Part shown: one piece after another, positions 1 to 5,183 of the stretch
Position numbering within the stretch: the stretch's first letter is position 1
Layout of the letters: every line of letters begins with the position of its first letter
Origin: JANOBJ01 sp031411575
Lineage (GTDB): Bacteria > Pseudomonadota > Gammaproteobacteria > Burkholderiales > Burkholderiaceae_C
Assembly (NCBI GenBank): GCA_031411575.1
Contig: JANOBJ010000103.1
Location: 1-8,513, forward strand
DNA: 8,513 nt
Direction: 5' to 3'
Translations under genes and position numbers: made by a program
Notes under the pieces: model-generated
What the model was told of the DNA's origin: nothing
What the model saw: only the letters and a program-made list of their open reading frames with translations
Database searches by the model: none

Positions 1-373
1 CGAGGGCGCCGAGCTGGTGGTGCTGGCGCGCTACATGCAGATCCTGTCGGACGACCTGTGCCAAATGCTCTGCGGTCGCGCCATCAACATCCACCACAGA
101 ATTCTCCCGAGCAACAAGGGCGCCAAGCGCTTCGCCCAGGCGCACGATCGCGGCGTGAAGCTGATCGGCGCCACCGCCCACTACGTGACGGCCGACCTCG
201 ACGAAGGCCCGATCATCGAGCAGGACGTGGCCCGCGCCGACCACAGCAAGACTGTGGACGACCTGACCGCGATGGGCCGCGACACCGAAAGCCAGGTGCT
301 GGCGCGCGCCGTCAAGTGGCACGGCGAGCACCGTGTGCTGCTGAACGGGCACAAGACCGTAATTTTCAAATGA
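1..373 (+). CDS. purU: formyltetrahydrofolate deformylase, 3' part (5' end outside window)
   Basis: PurU hydrolyses 10-formyltetrahydrofolate to formate and tetrahydrofolate in the cytosol, balancing one-carbon pools and supplying formate for purine synthesis. Only the C-terminal part of the catalytic formyltransferase-like domain is present, read from position 2 with no start in view; the N-terminal ACT domain lies outside. Family signatures visible are LARYMQILS, the catalytic Asn-His of INIHH, GVKLIGATAHYVT, and the catalytic Asp region DLDEGPIIEQDV, ending in NGHKTVIF. The frame runs to TGA at 371-373. Oddity: the stretch after INIHH reads RILPSNKGAKRFAQ, where homologues as remembered have SFLPSFKGAKPYHQ or close to it, so several conserved positions differ in one short patch. 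The family assignment is firm; whether this copy is fully active cannot be judged from the fragment. The regulator gene downstream lies on the same strand. Confidence 0.93.
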   Translation, partial: EGAELVVLARYMQILSDDLCQMLCGRAINIHHRILPSNKGAKRFAQAHDRGVKLIGATAHYVTADLDEGPIIEQDVARADHSKTVDDLTAMGRDTESQVLARAVKWHGEHRVLLNGHKTVIFK

Positions 374-387
374 CGACGCCCCCCGAC

Positions 388-450
388 GCATCCCTTCGGG
401 CTGCCTCCCCCCACTGGGGGGCACGCGGCCGCTTCGGGGCGGCCGTGCGC
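388..450. repeat. GC-rich multi-hairpin intergenic repeat, copy 1
   Basis: Three consecutive hairpins fill most of the purU-lysR gap. The first (388-404) pairs GCA/TGC and CCC/GGG around TTC. The second (407-421) is CCCCCC, loop ACT, GGGGGG. The third (421-448) pairs GCAC with GTGC and GGCCGC with GCGGCC around TTCGGG. The 3' half (434-450) matches 4774-4790 at 16 of 17 bases, and both copies are preceded by a C-run/G-run hairpin, so this is a repeated element rather than a lone terminator. No T-tract follows, but the hairpins could still help end purU transcription. Elements of this look are, from memory, common between genes in Comamonadaceae. Confidence 0.7.
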
Positions 451-498
451 AGCGCGCCTGGAACAAGCCCCGCCAGATCCCAAGCGTAGGGTTGTCCG

Positions 499-1368
499 AT
501 GACGGTGAGAATCCCTCCTATCCAGTGCCTGCTGACCTTCGAGGCGCTGGCGCGTCTGCGCAGCGTGACGCAGACGGCGGATGAGCTGAATGTCACGCCC
601 AGTGCGGTGAGCCACCGGGTCAAGCAGCTCGAGCAGATTCTGGGGGTCAAGCTGTTTGGCCGCGCCGATTTTTCGCTGACCACCGAGGGCAGCGAATACC
701 TGGCGCATGTGCGCGAGGGGCTGGCTATTCTGGAACGCTTTCCGGGCCAGAACGCCACACCGGGCAAGCGCAAGCTCAAGGTGGCGGTGACGCCCACTTT
801 CGCGCGCTCGATGCTGATGCCGCGGCTGCGCCAGTTCACCGAGGCGTACCCCGAGATCGACCTCACGCTGCAGGTGAGCATTCCGCTGCTGGACGTGGTG
901 GCCGTGGACGCCGACCTGACCATCCGCTTTGGCACCGGCCGCTATGCCGACGTGGAGCATGTCTGTCTGGTGAAAGACGAGGTGACGCCACTCGCCTCGC
1001 CGGCCTACCTCCGCGAGAACGGGCCGTTTGACGCACCCGAAGACCTGCAGCGCGCCAACCTGCTGCGCAGTCCGCTGGAGCCGTGGCGCACCTGGTTTGC
1101 CGCGCATGAGCTGGACTGGCCCGAGCCGGTGGACGGCTCTTCGTTCAACGACATCGGCCTGATGTGCGACGCCGCGGCGCAGGGCCTGGGCGTGGCGCTG
1201 GTGCGGCTGAAGCTGGGCGCGCCGTGGCTGGAGAACGGCTCGCTGGAGCGGCTGTCGCTGCGCAACGTGCCCTCGCCGCACGCGCACTACCTGTGCTGGT
1301 ACGCGGGCGCGATGGAGCGCTGGGAGTGCGCGGCATTTGCCGAGTGGCTGAAGAAGAGCGTGGCCTGA
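499..1368 (+). CDS. LysR-family transcriptional regulator, GcvA-like
   Basis: A 289-residue LysR-type regulator of typical family length. The N-terminal winged helix-turn-helix is at about residues 10-68, with the helix-turn-helix core SVTQTADELNVTPSAVSHRV at 22-41 followed by KQLEQILGVKLFGR. The effector-binding periplasmic-binding-protein fold begins near residue 92 (KLKVAVTPTFA) and includes ADLTIRFGTGRY and the GLGVAL segment. These features resemble the GcvA/AmpR/TrpI branch. The ATG at 499 is preceded by AGGG at 488-491 with 7-nt spacing. There is no adjacent divergently transcribed gene, the usual arrangement for a LysR target: purU is upstream in tandem and the next gene converges on it, so the target cannot be assigned. 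The racemase operon downstream and purU are both candidates. The effector is unknown. Confidence 0.92.
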   Translation: MTVRIPPIQCLLTFEALARLRSVTQTADELNVTPSAVSHRVKQLEQILGVKLFGRADFSLTTEGSEYLAHVREGLAILERFPGQNATPGKRKLKVAVTPTFARSMLMPRLRQFTEAYPEIDLTLQVSIPLLDVVAVDADLTIRFGTGRYADVEHVCLVKDEVTPLASPAYLRENGPFDAPEDLQRANLLRSPLEPWRTWFAAHELDWPEPVDGSSFNDIGLMCDAAAQGLGVALVRLKLGAPWLENGSLERLSLRNVPSPHAHYLCWYAGAMERWECAAFAEWLKKSVA

Positions 1369-1374
1369 GCGGTG

Positions 1375-1387
1375 GGGCGCGTCGCCC
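1375..1387. terminator. possible short bidirectional hairpin between convergent genes
   Basis: GGGCG (1375-1379), loop CGT, CGCCC (1383-1387) lies in the 27-bp gap between the convergent lysR and small exported protein genes. The stem is only 5 bp and no T-run follows on either strand, so a terminator role is only suggested by position. Confidence 0.25.
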
Positions 1388-1395
1388 GGGCGCTG

Positions 1396-1845
1396 TCAGG
1401 GCGTTGATTCGCTGCGCGACGGGACGGCAACAGGCGCCGGTGCCGCCAGCGCTGAGGGCGCCGTGGCTTCCACGGGTTTGAAAGTGGCATCGGCCACCTC
1501 ACGCGGCGCTGCCGGCGGCCGTTGCGGCAACTCGGTGGTGGGCGCGCTGAGCGCGCGGTGTTCGCATTCGCGCTGCAATTGCCATTGCTGATTGGCGGCC
1601 GCCGGCACTTCGCGGACCTGGCGTCGACATTCGCGCGCCACCAGCCGCTCGCCTTCGAGGCGACGCACCAGGCATTCGCTCAGCGCCCGCTTGCGCGCGT
1701 CACCCTGTAATCCGCCGAGATCGCGCTGGCAATACTCCATGCGCGTGGGCGCGTAGCCGCCACCCGCCGCGGCCTGCGGCGCATGTTGCGCCCACACCGG
1801 TGCCCCAAGGCTGCACACCACGACCACTGCCAAACTGCTCTTCAT
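1396..1845 (-). CDS. small exported cysteine-containing protein of unknown function (weak PsiF-repeat resemblance)
   Basis: The predicted product is 149 residues from the ATG at 1845. A longer reading from 1911 is possible, but the 1845 start is preferred because GGGAGA (1856-1861) lies 10 nt upstream and a clean Sec signal peptide begins there: MKSS, a hydrophobic AVVVVCSLGAP core, and a likely cut after VWA, before QHAP. The mature protein has four cysteines in a charged, helix-like region (YCQRDL, SECL, ARECRRQ, QRECEHR), which could form two disulfides in the periplasm. The segment YCQRDLGGLQGDARKRALSECL is reminiscent of PsiF repeats (C-x-LKGDER-x-x-x-x-CL), but this is a weak match from memory. 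The last 50-60 residues are rich in Pro and Ala, probably disordered. The gene converges with lysR and diverges from the racemase gene. I do not recognise a function; that it is an exported protein is fairly secure. Confidence 0.72.
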   Translation of the reverse strand: MKSSLAVVVVCSLGAPVWAQHAPQAAAGGGYAPTRMEYCQRDLGGLQGDARKRALSECLVRRLEGERLVARECRRQVREVPAAANQQWQLQRECEHRALSAPTTELPQRPPAAPREVADATFKPVEATAPSALAAPAPVAVPSRSESTP

Positions 1846-1870
1846 GACCGCGCTTTCTCCCTGTCTGTAC

Positions 1871-1899
1871 GTTATACGACAAGCCTGTGGCTGGCCGAA
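1871..1899 (-). promoter_or_regulatory. candidate promoter of the small exported protein gene
   Basis: On the minus strand TATAAC (1871-1876) could be a -10 box, with a poor -35 TTCGGC (1894-1899) 17 bp away. Transcription would start about 20 nt upstream of the ATG at 1845, just ahead of its ribosome binding site. The -35 matches consensus at only two positions, so this is tentative. Confidence 0.25.
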
Positions 1900-1924
1900 A
1901 AAGAAATTCATTGTCTAGGCGGTT

Positions 1925-1999
1925 GGCACAAAAAAGAATACTTAAGATGTAAGTATTTGAACACCGTGCGAAAGTGCTCAGCGACGTCTTTTTTGTGCC
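1925..1999. repeat. 13-bp perfect inverted repeat enclosing a second palindrome
   Basis: GGCACAAAAAAGA (1925-1937) is the exact reverse complement of TCTTTTTTGTGCC (1987-1999); the arms are 49 bp apart. Just inside the left arm lies another perfect inverted repeat, AATACTTA (1937-1944), spacer AGATG, TAAGTATT (1950-1957). The block sits in the AT-rich divergent gap between the minus-strand exported-protein gene and the racemase operon. It could be a paired operator for a regulator acting on one or both genes, a cruciform or large RNA hairpin, or the remnant of a miniature element with terminal inverted repeats. No flanking target duplication was seen. Confidence 0.6.
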
Positions 2000-2023
2000 G
2001 AATTGTGCTCTGGTGCTTGTCGG

Positions 2024-2055
2024 CTGGTCATAGTTTGCTATTACTATAATAGCAA
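2024..2055. repeat. 32-bp interspersed palindromic repeat, copy A (intergenic, with a TATAAT)
   Basis: This copy begins CTGGTCATAGTTTGCT (2024-2039), then 7 variable bases, then TAATAGCAA (2047-2055). It aligns without gaps to 7539-7570 at 28 of 32 positions, all differences falling in the 7-base centre. Here the element lies within a perfect 11-bp inverted repeat, GTTTGCTATTA (2033-2043), spacer CTA, TAATAGCAAAC (2047-2057). The centre also holds TATAAT at 2045-2050, a perfect -10 hexamer reading toward the racemase gene. No good -35 is correctly spaced (the nearest, TTGTCG at 2017-2022, is 22 bp away), so promoter activity is only a possibility. Confidence 0.75.
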
Positions 2056-2125
2056 ACCGGATTTCAGCACCGAGTGCAAATATCTTCAACCCGGTGCTCG
2101 CCGCGTCGACGTACAGTCGGGTGCC

Positions 2126-3220
2126 ATGAAAATCGCCTCGTTCCACATCCAGTGCGTCAGCGTGCCAATGGCCGAGCCACACCGCACGGCGTCGGGCGTG
2201 GTGTCGGCTTCGCCACTTGTGCTGCTCACCGTGACCACCGACACGGGCGTCAAGGGCCACAGCATCGTCTTCACCTACACGCCGGCCGCCCTCAAACCCA
2301 CCGCCGCGCTGATGGCCAATCTGGAGTCGATGGTGGTGCGCCAGTCACTGGCGCCAGCGGCGCTGTGGGCGCAGTTGCACGCACGCTTTCGCCTGCTCGG
2401 TACGCAGGGGCTGGTGGGCATGGCGCTGGCGGGTATCGACATGGCGCTCTGGGACGCGCTGGCGCGCGCGCAGCAGCTCCCGCTCTACGCCCTGCTCGGC
2501 AGCACGGACAAAGTGTTGCGCCCGTATGGGGCGGTCGGTTTTGATGGCGCCACCGACTCGGCCCGTGCGGCCGAAGCGTGGGCCCGGCGCGGCTTTCAGG
2601 GCGTGAAAGCCAAGATCGGCTACCCCACCGTGGCTGAAGACGTTGCCGCGATCCGTGCCATGCGTGCAGCAGTCGGCCCCGACGTGGCGTTGATGGTCGA
2701 CTACAACCAGAGCCTCAGCCCGACCGAGGCCGAGTCGCGGCTCGGTGTGCTGGATGCCGAGATCGGCCCGGCCGGTCTGGCGTGGATCGAAGAGCCCGTG
2801 CTAGCCCACGACTTCAGCGCGCTGGCGCAACTGGCGGGCAAGACCCGCATCGCGCTGCAGGCCGGTGAGAACTGGTGGGGCCCGCTCGATTTCCGCCATG
2901 CGCTCAATGCGGGCGCACGCGATCTGGTGATGCCCGACGTGATGAAGTGCGGCGGCGTCACCGGCTGGCAGCAGGTGGCGGCCATGGCCAGTGTGTACGG
3001 CGTGCCGGTGTCCAATCACCTGTGGCCCGAAATCAGCGCACAGCTGCTGAGCGCCACGCCCACCGCCGGAGTTCCGGGCTCGTGGCTCGAGTACGCCGAT
3101 TGGTGGAACCCGGTGCTGCGCGATCCGCTCGTGGTGACCGATGGGCGCGCTGTTTTCGACGGCGTGATCGGAAGTGGCATAGAGTTCAATGATTCCGCTG
3201 TCCAGAGGTTGTTGGTATGA
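2126..3220 (+). CDS. mandelate racemase-like enolase-superfamily enzyme (2-hydroxyacid racemase or acid-sugar dehydratase)
   Basis: A 364-residue member of the mandelate racemase family, which abstracts the proton alpha to a carboxylate. Similarity to Pseudomonas putida mandelate racemase (MR), as remembered, runs the full length. Catalytic Lys is in KAK (161, 163; MR Lys164/Lys166). Metal ligands are Asp192 (VDYNQSL), Glu222 (IEEP) and Glu248 (GENW). The His-Asp dyad is Asp271 (MPDVMK) and His298 (SNHLWPEIS), and Glu322 matches MR Glu317. With both the KxK lysine and the His/Asp dyad it has the two-base layout needed for racemisation. Differences: MR Ser139, a substrate-carboxylate contact, aligns with Ala136, and four extra residues (GVPG) precede the Glu322 loop. 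An in-frame start exists at 2003, but similarity begins at 2126, so that ATG is used; its ribosome binding site is weak. The stop overlaps the next gene's start. The substrate is unproven; a dehydratase of a related acid is the main alternative. Confidence 0.88.
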   Translation: MKIASFHIQCVSVPMAEPHRTASGVVSASPLVLLTVTTDTGVKGHSIVFTYTPAALKPTAALMANLESMVVRQSLAPAALWAQLHARFRLLGTQGLVGMALAGIDMALWDALARAQQLPLYALLGSTDKVLRPYGAVGFDGATDSARAAEAWARRGFQGVKAKIGYPTVAEDVAAIRAMRAAVGPDVALMVDYNQSLSPTEAESRLGVLDAEIGPAGLAWIEEPVLAHDFSALAQLAGKTRIALQAGENWWGPLDFRHALNAGARDLVMPDVMKCGGVTGWQQVAAMASVYGVPVSNHLWPEISAQLLSATPTAGVPGSWLEYADWWNPVLRDPLVVTDGRAVFDGVIGSGIEFNDSAVQRLLV

Positions 3221-4710
3221 ATGCTCCCGTTGATCCCCAGGTGCTCGAACGAGCCGATCGCCAGGCCGAGGTGGTGCGCGCGCTGCAGGCCGTGCTGCCC
3301 GCGCACGCGCTGCTGTGGAACCGTGAAGACACCGTGCCGTATGAGTGCGATGGCCTGACCGCCTACCGCCAGCGCCCGCTGGTGGTGGCGCTGCCCGAAA
3401 CCCATGCGCAGGTGCAGGCGGTGCTCAAGGCCTGCCATGCGCTGGATGTGCCGGTGGTGGCGCGCGGTGCGGGCACCGGCCTGTCGGGCGGCGCGATGCC
3501 GCATGCGCTGGGCGTGACGCTGAGCCTGGCCAAGTTCAACCAGATCATCCAGATCGACGCCTTCAGCCGCACGGCGGTGGTGCAGTGCGGCGTGCGCAAC
3601 TTGGCGATCAGCGAGGCAGCGGCGCCCTACGGCCTGTACTACGCGCCCGACCCGTCGAGCCAGATCGCCTGCACCATTGGCGGCAACGTGGCCGAGAACT
3701 CGGGTGGCGTGCACTGCCTGAAATACGGCCTCACCGTGCACAACGTGCTCAAGATCAAGGGCTACACCGTCGAGGGCGAACCGGTCGAATTTGGCAGCGA
3801 TGCGCTCGATGCGCCGGGGTATGACCTGCTGAGCGTGATTGTCGGCAGCGAAGGCATGCTGGCCGTCACCACCGAAGTTACCGTCAAGCTGATTCCCAAG
3901 CCGCTGCTGGCGCGCTGCATCATGGCGAGCTTCGATGACATCCGCAATGCCGGCGACGCGGTGGCGGCGGTGATCGCCGCCGGCATCATCCCGGCGGGTC
4001 TGGAGATGATGGACAAGCCCATGACCGCCGCGGTGGAAGATTTCGTGCACGCGGGCTACGACCTGACCGCCGCCGCCATCCTGCTGTGCGAGAGCGACGG
4101 CACGCCCGAAGAAGTGGAAGAAGAAATCGGCCGCATGAGCGAGGTGCTGCGCCGCTGCGGCGCCACCGCCATCGCGGTGAGCCGCGACGAAGCCGAGCGC
4201 CTGAAGTTCTGGAGCGGGCGCAAGAATGCCTTCCCCGCAAGTGGCCGCATCAGCCCCGACTACATGTGCATGGATTCGACCATCCCGCGCAAGCGCCTGG
4301 CCGACATCCTGCTCGCGATCGCCGAGATGGAAAAGAAGTACCGGCTGTCGTGCTGCAACGTGTTCCACGCGGGCGACGGCAACCTGCACCCGCTGATCCT
4401 GTTTGACGCGAATGACCCGGACCAGCTGCACCGCTGCGAGCTGTTTGGCGCCGACATCCTGGAAACCAGCGTCGCGATGGGCGGCACCGTCACCGGCGAG
4501 CACGGCGTGGGCGTGGAAAAGCTCAACAGCATGTGCGTGCAGTTCTCGGCGGCAGAAAACGAGCAGATGTTCGGCGTGAAGCGCGCGTTTGACGCCAAGG
4601 GCCTGCTCAACCCCGGCAAGGTGATCCCCACGTTGAACCGCTGCGCCGAGTACGGCAAGATGCTGGTGCGCGGCGGGCAGATCGCGCACCCCGACCTGCC
4701 GCGGTTCTAG
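3217..4710 (+). CDS. glcD: GlcD-type FAD-linked 2-hydroxyacid dehydrogenase (glycolate oxidase subunit GlcD-like)
   Basis: A 497-residue flavoprotein, close to the length of E. coli GlcD and strongly similar throughout as remembered. Such enzymes oxidise glycolate or D-2-hydroxy acids such as D-lactate to the 2-oxo acid, passing electrons to the respiratory chain. The FAD-binding PCMH-type domain covers about residues 50-230: RGAGTGLSGGA (83-93), then PDPSSQIACTIGGNVAENSG at 145-164. The C-terminal FAD-oxidase domain covers about 230-475: HAGDGNLHP (384-392), GEHGVG (427-432), LLNPGK (463-468). The ATG at 3217 overlaps the racemase stop as ATGA, and AGAGG (3204-3208) supplies a ribosome binding site, so the two are translationally coupled. 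E. coli glycolate oxidase also needs GlcE and GlcF. Neither follows here, so the enzyme may work alone or with partners elsewhere. The family is certain; the substrate is open. Confidence 0.92.
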   Translation: MNAPVDPQVLERADRQAEVVRALQAVLPAHALLWNREDTVPYECDGLTAYRQRPLVVALPETHAQVQAVLKACHALDVPVVARGAGTGLSGGAMPHALGVTLSLAKFNQIIQIDAFSRTAVVQCGVRNLAISEAAAPYGLYYAPDPSSQIACTIGGNVAENSGGVHCLKYGLTVHNVLKIKGYTVEGEPVEFGSDALDAPGYDLLSVIVGSEGMLAVTTEVTVKLIPKPLLARCIMASFDDIRNAGDAVAAVIAAGIIPAGLEMMDKPMTAAVEDFVHAGYDLTAAAILLCESDGTPEEVEEEIGRMSEVLRRCGATAIAVSRDEAERLKFWSGRKNAFPASGRISPDYMCMDSTIPRKRLADILLAIAEMEKKYRLSCCNVFHAGDGNLHPLILFDANDPDQLHRCELFGADILETSVAMGGTVTGEHGVGVEKLNSMCVQFSAAENEQMFGVKRAFDAKGLLNPGKVIPTLNRCAEYGKMLVRGGQIAHPDLPRF

Positions 4711-4749
4711 TGGCATGACCCCCACGCTTGCCACTTCGTGTGCTGCGCT

Positions 4750-4790
4750 GCCCCCCGAGGGGGCCGGCCTTGCTCGGGGCGGCCCTGCGC
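4750..4790. repeat. GC-rich hairpin intergenic repeat, copy 2
   Basis: A hairpin GCCCCC, loop CGA, GGGGGC (4750-4764) is followed by GGCC (4766-4769) pairing with GGCC (4781-4784). The part 4774-4790 matches 434-450 at 16 of 17 bases. It fills most of the 104-bp gap between glcD and lrgA. It might attenuate transcription between them, but there is no T-tract. Confidence 0.68.
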
Positions 4791-4814
4791 TGCGGCCCCA
4801 GGCCCATTGATCCC

Positions 4815-5183
4815 ATGACCGCCCTGCGCGGGCTTGCCTGGCTGCTGGCGCTGCAATCGGCGGGCGAGGCGCTTGCGCACTTTCTGCACCTGCCGTTTCC
4901 CGGCCCGGTGGTGGGCATGGTGCTGCTGCTGGGGGCCTTGCGCTGGCCGCTGGTGCGCGAACCGGTGGCGGCCTGTGCGGAGTTTTTGCTGGCGCACCTG
5001 TCGCTCCTGTTTGTACCGGTGGGCGTGGGTGTCATGACACACCTGGCGCTGGTGAGCCAGTACGGCGTGCGCATCCTGGTGGTGATCGTGCTGTCCACCT
5101 GGGTCGGGCTGGCAGTCACGGCCTTGACGCTGCGCGTGCTGATGCGCGACAACCCCGGAGCAAGCGATGCCGAAGTTCGTTGA
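4815..5183 (+). CDS. lrgA: CidA/LrgA-family membrane protein
   Basis: A 122-residue integral membrane protein, the usual family length. About four hydrophobic segments are visible, near residues 4-22, 29-46, 55-79 and 85-110. The family motifs PFPGPVVGM (27-35) and LLFVPVGVGVM (64-74) are intact. LrgA-type proteins were first described as holin-like modulators of murein hydrolase activity in Staphylococcus. Later work showed that LrgA/LrgB relatives carry small organic acids (pyruvate in Bacillus PftAB; glycolate/glycerate in the plant fusion PLGG1). Beside a 2-hydroxyacid dehydrogenase, transport is the more natural reading, though this is inference. The ATG at 4815 is chosen because the in-frame upstream stretch runs through the intergenic repeat and the family N-terminus matches here. 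No clear ribosome binding site precedes it. The gene overlaps lrgB by 17 nt. Confidence 0.88.
   Translation: MTALRGLAWLLALQSAGEALAHFLHLPFPGPVVGMVLLLGALRWPLVREPVAACAEFLLAHLSLLFVPVGVGVMTHLALVSQYGVRILVVIVLSTWVGLAVTALTLRVLMRDNPGASDAEVR

Noticed and set aside
181..1287. 368-codon minus-strand frame across purU end and lysR
   Set aside because: It spans two genes and their intergenic repeat, has no family features and low-complexity Arg/His/Gln content.
1925..1999. Rho-independent terminator
   Set aside because: The arms are 49 bp apart and no gene ends just upstream on either strand, so a regulatory or mobile-element origin fits better.
2003..2125. Upstream start for the racemase gene, 41 codons earlier
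   Set aside because: The extra residues run through the palindromic repeat, have no ribosome binding site and do not match the family N-terminus, which begins at 2126.
1846..2125. Riboswitch or small RNA in the AT-rich gap
   Set aside because: No recognisable conserved riboswitch core; only simple inverted repeats are visible.
3016..4734. 572-codon open frame antisense to glcD
   Set aside because: Very long, but it is His/Arg/Ala-rich with no recognisable domain and lies fully opposite a gene with unmistakable GlcD motifs; such shadows are common in high-GC DNA.
4728..4814. Upstream start for lrgA, 29 codons earlier
   Set aside because: The stretch is the GC-rich intergenic repeat and the family sequence starts at the ATG at 4815.
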